Shown: positions 1 through 5,849, numbered from the stretch's first letter. The stretch is DNA of 13,438 nt from STC-113 sp964618565 (GCA_964618565.1 CAZUBA010000040.1:1-13438), one strand, 5' to 3'. The notes: a model not told the origin generated them from the letters alone. Translations and numbers: made by a program.

Positions 1-54
1 AGCAGCAGCCTTCTAAGCTGAAGGTCACAGGTTCGAATCCTGTCTCGGGTACCA
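1..54 (+). tRNA. tRNA-Arg(UCU), 5' part missing at the window edge
   Basis: Only the 3' two thirds are inside the window. The anticodon loop is CTTCTAA (10-16) with U33 and anticodon TCT (12-14), which reads AGA. Its stem is 6-9 with 17-20, and the fifth pair (G5/A21) is a mismatch. The T-arm is ACAGG / TTCGAAT / CCTGT (27-43). The 3' acceptor strand CTCGGGT (44-50) is followed by discriminator A and an encoded CCA (52-54). The last 21 bases recur exactly at 171-191. Confidence 0.9.
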
Positions 55-78
55 TAATTTACAAAATCAAAGCTTCTA

Positions 79-191
79 TTGGATTCGAATAGAAGGGAAA
101 ATTTTAGGATAAAATTTAAGAAGACAATGATTTGTCTTCTGGCCCGTAGCCGTCTGCGGCGATTGAGCAACGAATCCTGTCTCGGGTACCA
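79..191 (+). repeat. tRNA-tail element A (about 110 bp, downstream of tRNA-Arg)
   Basis: This segment starts with TTGGATTCGAATA (79-91), an inverted T-arm-like sequence. It contains a perfect hairpin, AGAAGACAA / TGAT / TTGTCTTCT (119-140), and a GC-rich stretch with GCCG TCTG CGGC. It ends at 171-191 with an exact 21-bp copy of the 3' end of the preceding tRNA-Arg (34-54), CCA included. Element B (612-719) has the same order of parts, but its terminal copy comes from its own upstream tRNA. GGATTCG (81-87) and CGAATCC (171-177) are inverted repeats enclosing the unit. A separate 8-bp hairpin, CTTCTATT/AATAGAAG (73-95), surrounds the left end. It encodes no credible protein. It could be an integration-site remnant or a tRNA-derived repeat of the kind known from the E. 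coli tyrT operon. Confidence 0.7.
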
Positions 192-196
192 TTTTT

Positions 197-265
197 AATT
201 AGAACTAAGAATTGAGAAATGAGAACTAAGGTTTACCCTTAACTCTATCTGCTCAGCTCTCAGCT
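197..265. repeat. 7-bp degenerate tandem repeats, with inverted heptads
   Basis: Five heptads lie in register at 197-231: AATTAGA, ACTAAGA, ATTGAGA, AATGAGA, ACTAAGG. At 252-265 the heptad CTCAGCT occurs twice in tandem; on the other strand this reads AGCTGAG, close to the AATTGAG variant. The spacer is therefore heptads facing inverted heptads. No gene is seen between the tRNA-tail element and tRNA-Val(GAC). Confidence 0.65.
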
Positions 266-273
266 CTTCCAAA

Positions 274-350
274 GGGTGATTAGCTCAGTTGGTTAGAGCG
301 CTTGCTCGACATGCAAGAGGCCACAAGTTCGAGTCTTGTATTACCCACCA
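274..350 (+). tRNA. tRNA-Val(GAC) with C33
   Basis: Complete 77-nt cloverleaf. Acceptor GGGTGAT (274-280) pairs with ATTACCC (340-346) with one G-U. The D-arm is GCTC...GAGC. The anticodon stem is CTTGC/GCAAG, and the T-arm ACAAG / TTCGAGT / CTTGT. Discriminator A and CCA are encoded. The anticodon loop is TCGACAT, so the anticodon is GAC (GUC/GUU codons) but position 33 is C, where almost all tRNAs have U. The acceptor stem is identical to that of tRNA-Val(UAC) downstream, suggesting shared ancestry and the same charging enzyme. Confidence 0.92.
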
Positions 351-352
351 TA

Positions 353-387
353 AATTAGAAATTAGAACTTAGATTTTAGAACTTAGA
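353..387. repeat. 7-bp degenerate tandem repeat array
   Basis: Five consecutive heptads in perfect register: AATTAGA, AATTAGA, ACTTAGA, TTTTAGA, ACTTAGA. The family matches the array at 197-231. The rest of the spacer to 475 has scattered AGCTCT/GAGCT words (for example 437-446 and 462-467), resembling the inverted heptads of the first spacer. No gene was found in 388-475. Confidence 0.65.
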
Positions 388-475
388 AAAGTCTGAAAGT
401 TGAGTCTTGAATTCTAGAAATGTAGATTGAGCTATGTCTCAGCTCTTTGAGCAGGAGATTTCAGCTCTAACCTTT

Positions 476-552
476 GGGTGATTAGCTCAGTTGGCGAGAG
501 CATCTGCCTTACAAGCAGGGGGTCGTTGGTTCGAATCCAACATTACCCACCA
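476..552 (+). tRNA. tRNA-Val(UAC)
   Basis: Complete 77-nt tRNA. Acceptor GGGTGAT (476-482) pairs with ATTACCC (542-548). The anticodon loop CTTACAA has U33 and anticodon TAC, which can read all GUN codons if wobble is unrestricted. The T-arm is GTTGG / TTCGAAT / CCAAC (525-541). Discriminator A and CCA (550-552) are encoded. A strong terminator follows 18 nt later, so this is probably the last gene of the tRNA transcript. Confidence 0.95.
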
Positions 553-570
553 TATTTGAATCTAATATTT

Positions 571-607
571 AGAGTTGAAACTGAGAAATCAGTTTCAACT
601 CTTTTTT
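571..607 (+). terminator. Rho-independent terminator of the tRNA cluster
   Basis: A perfect 14-bp stem, AGAGTTGAAACTGA (571-584) with TCAGTTTCAACTCT (589-602), carries a GAAA tetraloop and is followed by a run of T (602-607). Confidence 0.92.
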
Positions 608-611
608 GTTG

Positions 612-719
612 TTGGATTCGAATAATAATGCAAAATCGCGATGACAGTTTTAAGAAGACAACGGTTTGCCTTCTGATACGCAGCAGCGCCTGAGGGGCCG
701 AATCCAACATTGCCTGCCA
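612..719 (+). repeat. tRNA-tail element B (about 110 bp, downstream of tRNA-Val(UAC))
   Basis: Second member of the family seen at 79-191. The left end is TTGGATTCGAATA (612-624). With the preceding G, the 12 bases 611-622 are the exact reverse complement of the T-arm of tRNA-Val(UAC) at 530-541. The hairpin AGAAGACAA / CGGT / TTGCCTTCT (653-674) matches element A apart from one stem mismatch and loop changes. Both elements then read CTG...CG(T/C)AGC. The right end (699-719) copies the tRNA-Val(UAC) 3' end (532-552) with 18 of 21 bases identical. It lies after the tRNA terminator, so it need not be co-transcribed with the tRNAs; this favours a DNA-level origin over tRNA processing. Confidence 0.7.
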
Positions 720-738
720 TATATGAAAATTAACTAAG

Positions 739-764
739 GACAGCAGAAATGCTGGTCTTTTTTT
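739..764 (+). terminator. Rho-independent terminator after element B
   Basis: GAC-AGCA (739-745) pairs with TGCT-G-GTC (750-757), with one bulged G, around a GAAA loop and followed by seven T (758-764). It is a second terminator on the plus strand, 150 bp after the first, so something transcribed from within or before element B may end here. Confidence 0.75.
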
Positions 765-784
765 GTTCTGACGATATCTTCTTG

Positions 785-1324
785 CTAATCAATATTGTCA
801 ATAATCATTATATGAGGAACATTTTTGAAGTTATTGCTTGTCATTTCTAATGCCCCTATATCATAGTGAGGATATATAACTTCCGCATAACCTATAACTC
901 TTCTTCCCATAACGGGCCTTATACATCTATTGCTAATTTTTTCATCCAATAGCTTAATAACTGGCCAACCATATATTCTATATGTAAAGATATCATATTG
1001 TTTATTAGATGCAATTAGTCTTCTTCAACAATTAGCGTTTAGTAAATCCTTAAACTTGTAGTTTCATACCAGATCTTTTAGATTAGAATCTTTGGATTTT
1101 ATATCGAAATCAGCATAAGTCAGAATAAGAGATCAATTCAATTGTTTATATATGATCATTTTATTAAATCTTATATCATATGGGTTATTTGATAAATTTT
1201 GTCTGTTTGCTGTTTCTGTGAGATTGATTGATTTGAATATCAGTATATTTCAATTGTATAACATATATATCGCCATTATCATAAGGAACATCAATGAAGA
1301 TATGAATATATTTTTTTTAATCAT
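785..1324 (-). CDS. Hypothetical membrane-anchored protein, 179 aa
   Basis: An open frame on the minus strand, from ATG (1324-1322) to TAG (787-785), visible only when UGA is read as Gly; three or more internal UGA codons occur, for example residues 25 and 64. 180 codons without TAA or TAG is unlikely by chance in such AT-rich DNA. The N-terminus begins MIKKNIF, then a hydrophobic segment (about residues 6-23, many I, L, M, F) that could be a signal anchor. The rest is polar, with a stretch around GRRLIASNKQYDIFTYRIYGW and later CIRPVMGRRVIGYAEV. I do not recognise a family. It converges on the tRNA cluster and diverges from the methyltransferase gene. No Shine-Dalgarno is visible. It is probably a real gene, perhaps exported or membrane-bound, but its function is unknown. 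Confidence 0.6.
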
Positions 1325-1360
1325 TATTGTCTATGATCAATATTAAAATGCGGTTTATTA

Positions 1361-1387
1361 CTTATATTGAATTATTCAATTAATCAA
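1361..1387 (-). promoter_or_regulatory. Possible promoter and operator of the minus-strand gene
   Basis: On the minus strand, TTGATT (1387-1382) and TATAAG (1366-1361) sit 15 bp apart, about 37 bp before the ATG at 1324. The spacer is largely a palindrome, TTGAATTATTCAA (1367-1379), which could be an operator. The spacing is short for a sigma-70-type promoter, so the call is tentative. The Cas12a-like repeat begins 7 bp further upstream. Confidence 0.35.
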
Positions 1388-1394
1388 AACATTT

Positions 1395-1414
1395 AATTTC
1401 TACTGTTTGTAGAT
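1395..1414 (+). CRISPR. Orphan Cas12a (type V-A) CRISPR repeat
   Basis: AATTTCTACTGTTTGTAGAT is the conserved 3' handle of Cas12a direct repeats: the U-rich 5' side, the stem TCTAC/GTAGA and the loop TGTTT. As far as I recall, it is identical to the handle of Moraxella bovoculi Cas12a. The handle is at the end of what would be a 36-nt repeat (1379-1414), but the upstream half does not resemble the usual GTCTAA start. I find no second copy and no cas gene in the window. If transcribed rightward, the guide would begin at 1415 in a T-rich sequence. It is either an eroded array, a single-repeat guide RNA gene, or less likely a chance terminator-like hairpin. Confidence 0.6.
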
Positions 1415-1508
1415 TATTTTTTTCAAATTTCATTCTATTCAGCTTATCTTGATATCAAAAATATTCAAAGTAGCATGAAAGTGTTGTATTTTTGTGTTTC
1501 ATTCTGAA

Positions 1509-1537
1509 TTTAATGCATTATATTAAAAATTTTTTTT
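1509..1537 (+). terminator. Weak AT-rich terminator-like hairpin
   Basis: TTTAAT (1509-1514) pairs with ATTAAA (1522-1527) around a 7-nt loop, followed two bases later by eight T (1530-1537). It could end a short RNA that starts before the Cas12a repeat. All pairs are A-T, so it may be unstable. Confidence 0.35.
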
Positions 1538-1745
1538 GACATGCGAAAACGCTTATGGGCAAAATCCGGCGAATCCTAAATTAAATTCATTTTTCTATTC
1601 TTTCCATGACACAGCATGATCGATCTCGTGATGTACGGATGACTGGGACTGCAGATTTTGATACGTGAAAGCCATGAGGGCAAAATATAGGTGCAGATAA
1701 AGCCTTATAAATACAATTTTTCTGCATTCTTAGCACCTAAAGGCT
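1536..1745 (+). other. Gene-free segment with raised GC, repeated motif and possible RNA structure
   Basis: Base composition is visibly less AT-rich than the flanks. A motif appears twice: GCGAAAACGCTTATGGGC then AAAAT (1543-1565), and GTGAAAGCCATGAGGGC then AAAAT (1665-1686). TTGACA at 1536-1541 could be a -35 box, but its -10 is poor. A 34-codon frame (1606-1710, starting MTQHDRSRDVRMTG) has an unusual composition for this genome. It has no recognised product and may be a remnant rather than a gene. The 3' part can form a pseudoknot (1689-1745). TTTTGATACG (1656-1665) weakly resembles part of element B. I cannot assign a function. Confidence 0.35.
1689..1745 (+). ncRNA. Possible H-type pseudoknot RNA
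   Basis: AGGTGC (1689-1694) can pair with GCACCT (1733-1738), and AGCCTT (1701-1706), lying in the loop, can pair with AAGGCT (1740-1745). The order A-B-A'-B' is that of an H-type pseudoknot. A competing hairpin is available, TGCAGA (1692-1697) with TCTGCA (1721-1726), so two folds exclude each other, as in a switch. The segment lies just upstream of the predicted methyltransferase promoter, so it is not in that gene's leader unless transcription begins earlier. Confidence 0.3.
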
Positions 1746-1767
1746 AGTCTTAAATATTTTAACTAAG

Positions 1768-1794
1768 TTGCAATTGGCGATGTTTATGTATAAT
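1768..1794 (+). promoter_or_regulatory. Promoter for the methyltransferase gene
   Basis: TTGCAA (1768-1773) and a perfect TATAAT (1789-1794) are separated by 15 bp, about 60 bp before the ATG at 1857. TG directly precedes the -10 box and may help compensate for the short spacer. Confidence 0.5.
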
Positions 1795-1856
1795 TAAGTA
1801 TATTTTTATTCTGATTTTAACAGCATATCAAATATATTTATTTTAAAACAATCAAT

Positions 1857-2570
1857 ATGCCTATTAATCTTGGCAAATATGAAAAGGCACTATTTTATGA
1901 GATATTCATCAAAAATGAATACTCTATATTAGATGATGCGATAAAGAGCTCGAATGTCATATTTGACATTGGTGGACATATTTGATTGTTCAGCCTTTAT
2001 GTATTGTCTAAAAAATGCCATCTGGAAGCTGAGGTGATTGGAGACAATCTAGACATATCACAAAGTCCTATAACTGAAAATACTGATCTGAAAGTTTATT
2101 TTTTTGAACCGGTTCAAAAAAATTTCAATAAGGCATCGGAGATATTATCCCAATTCCCTTCTCTTGTCTTGAATGATTCTTGAATTTCACACACAACATG
2201 ACCTGCGAATCTTTTTAAAGATAAGATTTCAACTCAATCTAGCATCTATAAAAGTTTTTTGAATAAATGAGCTGAAACTGAAAAATGCAGCTTTACAAGA
2301 TTAGATGAATATTTGAACGGTAATGACATAGAATCTGTGGATTTGATGAAAATGGATATCGAATGAGCAGAATTTGATGTCCTATTGAATCTGCCAGATG
2401 AGACATTCCTAAGAATTAAGATGCTATTTCTAGAATTCCACATATTGGATGATGATTTAAAGATTAAATACAATGAGCTATTGACAAAATTAAAAAAACA
2501 TTATATTTATATATGAGTAGCTGAATCTGAACATGATTCAAGAGTAGGATATATATTAGCTAATAATTAG
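1857..2570 (+). CDS. FkbM-family SAM-dependent methyltransferase
   Basis: 237 aa with UGA as Gly; ATG at 1857 is the first start after an in-frame TAA (1818), and the gene ends in TAG. The SAM-binding motif I is VIFDIGGHIGLFSLY (about residues 34-48), matching the FkbM pattern DxGAnxG with Gly for Ala. VYFFEPVQKNF (about 80-90) matches the conserved acidic/EP motif that follows strand 2. VDLMKMDIEGAEFDVL (about 162-177) is the family hallmark KxDxEGaE, with its central Gly encoded by UGA. The C-terminus LFLEFHI also fits. FkbM enzymes are often O-methyltransferases acting on sugars, polyketides or glycolipids, and in many genomes sit in surface-polysaccharide loci. No glycan genes are adjacent here, so the substrate cannot be inferred. 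The next small gene starts after a single base, suggesting co-transcription. Confidence 0.85.
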
Positions 2571-2571
2571 C

Positions 2572-2775
2572 ATGGAAACAATTTCAGATAATCCTGTTTA
2601 CGCTGTGGTAATTAATCTATGAGGCGAATCTACTCCCCATAGAGTGAAAGCTGCAGTCTTGCGAACGATGTTTTGACAACAGGAGACTGGAGATGAACAG
2701 CTTATAAATAGCTTATCTGACTCCCAACCTGCAAAGGCTGTACCGAGTGTTTTAAATGAAGAATTTTTCAAATAA
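2572..2775 (+). CDS. Small hypothetical protein, 67 aa
   Basis: ATG (2572) starts one base after the methyltransferase TAG, and the frame closes at TAA (2773-2775). UGA codons are read as Gly at residues 21 and 35. The protein begins METISDNPVYAVVINLGGES and ends VPSVLNEEFFK. It is soluble, mixed in charge, without cysteines or a membrane segment. The near-overlap with the gene before it supports an operon. I recognise no family. A hairpin-forming sequence, CTATGAGG/CCCCATAG (7 of 8 pairs), lies early in the gene. It may be a real small protein or a chance frame; codon content looks coding. Confidence 0.5.
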
Positions 2776-2794
2776 TTACCAAAATCCCCTCATT

Positions 2795-2826
2795 GAAGTC
2801 ATTTTTGGCTTCCTTTTGACTTTTTT
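2795..2826 (+). terminator. Terminator after the small protein gene
   Basis: GAAGTC (2795-2800) pairs with GGCTTC (2807-2812), one pair being T-G, around ATTTTT. A T-rich tail follows, CTTTTGACTTTTTT (2813-2826). The tail contains the -35 box of the next promoter. Confidence 0.6.
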
Positions 2827-2842
2827 AAAAAAACTATATAAT
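2816..2842 (+). promoter_or_regulatory. Promoter of infB
   Basis: TTGACT (2816-2821) and TATAAT (2837-2842) with a 15-bp spacer that is an oligo-T/oligo-A tract. Transcription would start near 2850, leaving a leader of about 60 nt that contains the palindrome at 2870-2889. Confidence 0.6.
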
Positions 2843-2869
2843 AGAAGTGCATAAAAAGCCAATTTACTT

Positions 2870-2889
2870 GTAAAAAGATATCTTTTTAC
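2870..2889 (+). promoter_or_regulatory. Perfect 20-bp palindrome in the infB leader
   Basis: GTAAAAAGATATCTTTTTAC is fully self-complementary. It lies 20 bp before the infB ATG and is followed by CTAATTTTTATTT. It could be a repressor-binding site, or a leader hairpin controlling infB expression; with no unpaired loop it is less likely to be a standard terminator. Confidence 0.5.
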
Positions 2890-2909
2890 CTAATTTTTAT
2901 TTATACGAG

Positions 2910-5357
2910 ATGCAAGAGAAAAATACAAACATAGACGATTATTATTCGCAAATACCATCACAACAGCAAGAGGATACTTGAGAGAAGAAAGTTGCGATCA
3001 AGCTTAAAATTAAAGCAAAAATACAAGAAGCAGATGAAAAGCCTGTGATTTTAGACGAGCCAGCAGAAGAAGAGAAAGTTGTAGTGAAGGAAGAGGAGAA
3101 GAAAGAGATAAAATTCAAAAAACAACCATCAATAATAACATTTGAAGAAAGGAAAATTATTCCAAAAGAAGAACCTAAAAAAGAAGAGCCAGCGGTTGTA
3201 GAGGAAATTAAGGCAGCAGAGGAAGAGATTCCAGCCAAAATAGAAGCTAAGCTGGAGATCAAAGCAGAAGAAGCTACCCCTTCCGTAAGCATTGATTCTG
3301 AATCACTTGAAAGATTCTCAAATAACAAAAAAAGATCTTTCTTCGATAAGAAACCAGAAACTGCTCAAGCTAAAACAGAAACTGCTCAAGCTAAGCCTTC
3401 TTTCCCGCAGGAAAGAAAGGAATTTTTTGGATGATTCGATTCAAATAAGAAGTTCAAATCAAAAAAGACATTCAAGATAAGGTGAGCTCTTGATGAAGAC
3501 GATGGAACATTCAGACGTGCAAAGAAAACTTTATGAATGGAAAGAAAAGAAAAAAGCCTTGAAGAGATGAAACAGATACTCGCGGACAAAACAGGACAAG
3601 AAGTGGCTTTGCCAGATTTCTTGACTGTCAAAGAATTCTCAGAAAAAATATGAATACCTTTTTCAAAAATAATGTCAGAATTCCTTAAAAATGGAATGAT
3701 GGCAACTCTTAATACAAGAGTGGATTTTGATACTTGTTTCATTATTTCTGAAGTATTCAATATCAAAGTTGTTAAAGAGCAGAATGATGAAGTTTCTATC
3801 ACAAGCGTAATAGATTGAAACCTTACGGACATGCTTAAGAATGACGATGCCACAAAGCAAGTCACAAGAGCGCCTATTATAAGTATAATGGGGCATGTAG
3901 ACCATGGTAAGACCTCCATTCTTGATTACATACGTAAAACATCAGTCGCTTCTTGAGAAGCTTGAGGAATTACACAGAAAATTTGAGCATATCAAGTCGT
4001 AAGAGATTGAAAAAAAATAACTTTCCTTGACACTCCATGACACGAGGCATTCTCAATAATGAGAGCAAGATGAGCGAAACTGACAGACATTGCGATAATA
4101 GTAGTCGCTGCTGACGAATGAATGAAACCACAAACAATAGAGAGTATAAACCATGCGAAAGAAGCCTGAGTTCCAGTAATTGTTGCCGTGAATAAGATGG
4201 ATAAGGTTTGAGCTAATCTTGACTTTGTAAAAGGTCAATTGGCAGAACAATGACTTCAGCCTGAAGATTGGGGATGAAATACAGTAGTTGTTCCGGTGTC
4301 AGCCCATACTTGACTTGGAATAGATACTTTGCTTGAAATGATACTTCTGGTTTCTGAAATGCAAGAACTGAAAGCTGATCCGACCCGTCCAGCAATCGCT
4401 ACGGTTATTGAATCGCATTTGGATAGCAGATTGGGGCCTTTGGCAACGGTACTTGTGAATTCATGAACTTTAAGGAAATGAGATTGTGTTGTATGTGCAG
4501 CATCTGCCGGCCGCTTAAAATTCTTAAAGGACTACAAATGAAAGAATATAGATGAAGCTGGTCCCTCAACCCCGGTGCTTATTTCATGATTAAGCAAAGT
4601 TGTAGAAGGATGAGACATATTACAAGTGACGCCTGATATAGAAACAGCCAAAAATAAGGCACATGAATTCGAGCTTGTAAGATCTTCAAAGAGCCTTAAT
4701 CATTTCGAATGAGCATCTCTGGAATTACTTTTGAATAGAATCAAAACATGAAATCTTAAACAACTTAAATTGGTTGTAAAAGCTGAATCAAATTGAAGCC
4801 TTGAGGCATTGAAAGATGCTCTTCATAAACAATGAACTGCAGAAATCAAGACTCAGATCATACATTCTTGAGTGGGCGATATAAATGATTCTGATGTTCT
4901 TATGGCTGGTACAAGCCAAGCAATCCTAGTTGGATATAATGTTTGAATCGTTTCGAATGCTAAGCACACTTTGGTGAATTCAAAAATAGAAGTGATAAAT
5001 AAAAAGGTCATATATCATATACTTGAAAAAATAGAATCCATCATAACTTGAATGATTGATATAAAGCATGATGATGTCGATTTATGAGAGGCTAAGGTCA
5101 AGGCCATATTCTTCTCTTGAAAGGACAGGATGGTCATAGGTTGTGAAATTAAGGAATGAAGGGTTGAAAACAGATCTAAGGTACGTGTGATAAGAGACTC
5201 AAAGAAAGTTTGATCAGGTGATATAATAAGTTTGAAACAGTGAGTCATTGATGTACAAGAGATTTTAGAAGGAGAATTCGGTATTGCTTTCAAATGAGAT
5301 GTAAGTGTTGAAGTGTGAGATATATTGGAATTCTATAAAGTAGTTCAAAGAAAATAA
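2910..5357 (+). CDS. infB: Translation initiation factor IF-2
   Basis: 815 aa read with UGA as Gly. IF-2 is the GTPase that brings initiator fMet-tRNA to the 30S P site and promotes 50S joining. Residues about 20-175 are a Lys/Glu-rich, low-complexity linker with PKKEEP and ETAQAK repeats (KTETAQAK twice), typical of the variable N-terminal part. An IF2_N-like stretch follows (about 225-300). The G domain has G1 GHVDHGKT (328-335), G3 DTPGH (374-378, Gly encoded by UGA), G4 NKMD (428-431) and G5 SAHT. Domains II, III and C2 complete the protein. The start is the ATG after the palindromic leader; no Shine-Dalgarno is seen. Unlike the common nusA-infB-rbfA order, the next gene is a cyclic-nucleotide-binding protein 17 bp downstream. 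Confidence 0.97.
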
Positions 5358-5374
5358 TTTTTAATCTTTCTCAT

Positions 5375-5794
5375 ATGTCGATATTAAGCTGAATATCACT
5401 TTTTGATACTCTAAGTTCAACTGAACTTGAAAACCTTGCATTATTTTGCCAAGAGCGCTTCATTAAATCTTGAGAGATACTTTTCAAGGAATGAGATGAA
5501 GCTGGAGCGATGTATGTCGTTAAGCTTTGAAAATTGAAAGCCTATAAAGAAAGATCTGACGGAGAAATGCTTCTGTGATATATCCAAAATTGAGAATTTG
5601 TAGGGGAGATGTCATTTTTTGACGGTCAAGATGTACCGAAAAAGAGAATGGCAACTGTTAAAGCTCTAGATGATACTCAGCTTATAGTGATCATGAATTA
5701 CTCGATTGTGGACCTTGCGGCAAAGAGAAAAGATATATACGATAAGATAGTGGATATAATTAAAGAGCGAAAATATAAGAACGCGCTGAAATAA
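5375..5794 (+). CDS. Stand-alone cyclic-nucleotide-binding domain protein
   Basis: 139 aa with UGA as Gly, ending in TAA. The sequence follows the CRP/PKA-R cNMP-binding beta-barrel: LFDTLSSTELENLALFCQ (N-terminal helix), ILFKEGDEAGAMYVVKLGKL, then the phosphate-binding cassette region GEFVGEMSFFDGQDVPKKRMATV with the conserved Glu and the Arg before ATV, and KALDDTQLIVI. A short helix-rich tail ends DIIKERKYKNALK. There is no helix-turn-helix, kinase or channel part, so it probably works as a sensor or partner subunit, not a DNA-binding regulator. It starts 17 bp after infB and most likely shares its transcript; the terminator at 5850-5902 follows. The ligand is unknown: the Arg is compatible with cAMP or cGMP, but the loop is atypical, and some such domains bind no nucleotide. 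Confidence 0.85.
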
Positions 5795-5849
5795 CTTGAA
5801 TATTGAGAAAATTTTTTGTACAGGTTTTTTACCTTTATGAAGAGGGTTT

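Noticed and set aside
411..427. Second Cas12a-like repeat, ATTCTAGAAATGTAGAT
   Set aside because: It has the GTAGAT end but not the TCTAC arm, so it cannot form the handle.
478..693. 71-aa plus-strand frame over the tRNA-Val(UAC) region
   Set aside because: It runs through the tRNA, its terminator and element B; its content is tRNA and repeat sequence, not protein.
1152..1346. 64-aa plus-strand frame rich in Ile/Asn
   Set aside because: It is the antisense of the longer minus-strand frame 785-1324, which has better length and a plausible start.
1541..1579. Short frame MRKRLWAKSGES
   Set aside because: Twelve codons, no support from context; within the possible RNA island.
1656..1690. Possible third tRNA-tail element (TTTTGATACG...TGAGGG)
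   Set aside because: It resembles only part of element B, lacks the AGAAGACAA hairpin, and no tRNA precedes it; kept only as a note in the GC-richer island.
2942..3328. 128-aa minus-strand Ser-rich frame
   Set aside because: It is the antisense of the Lys/Glu-rich linker of IF-2; repeated GAA/GAG codons read backward as Ser/Phe runs.
3386..3919. 177-aa minus-strand frame
   Set aside because: It is antisense to infB; IF-2 motifs are unambiguous on the plus strand.
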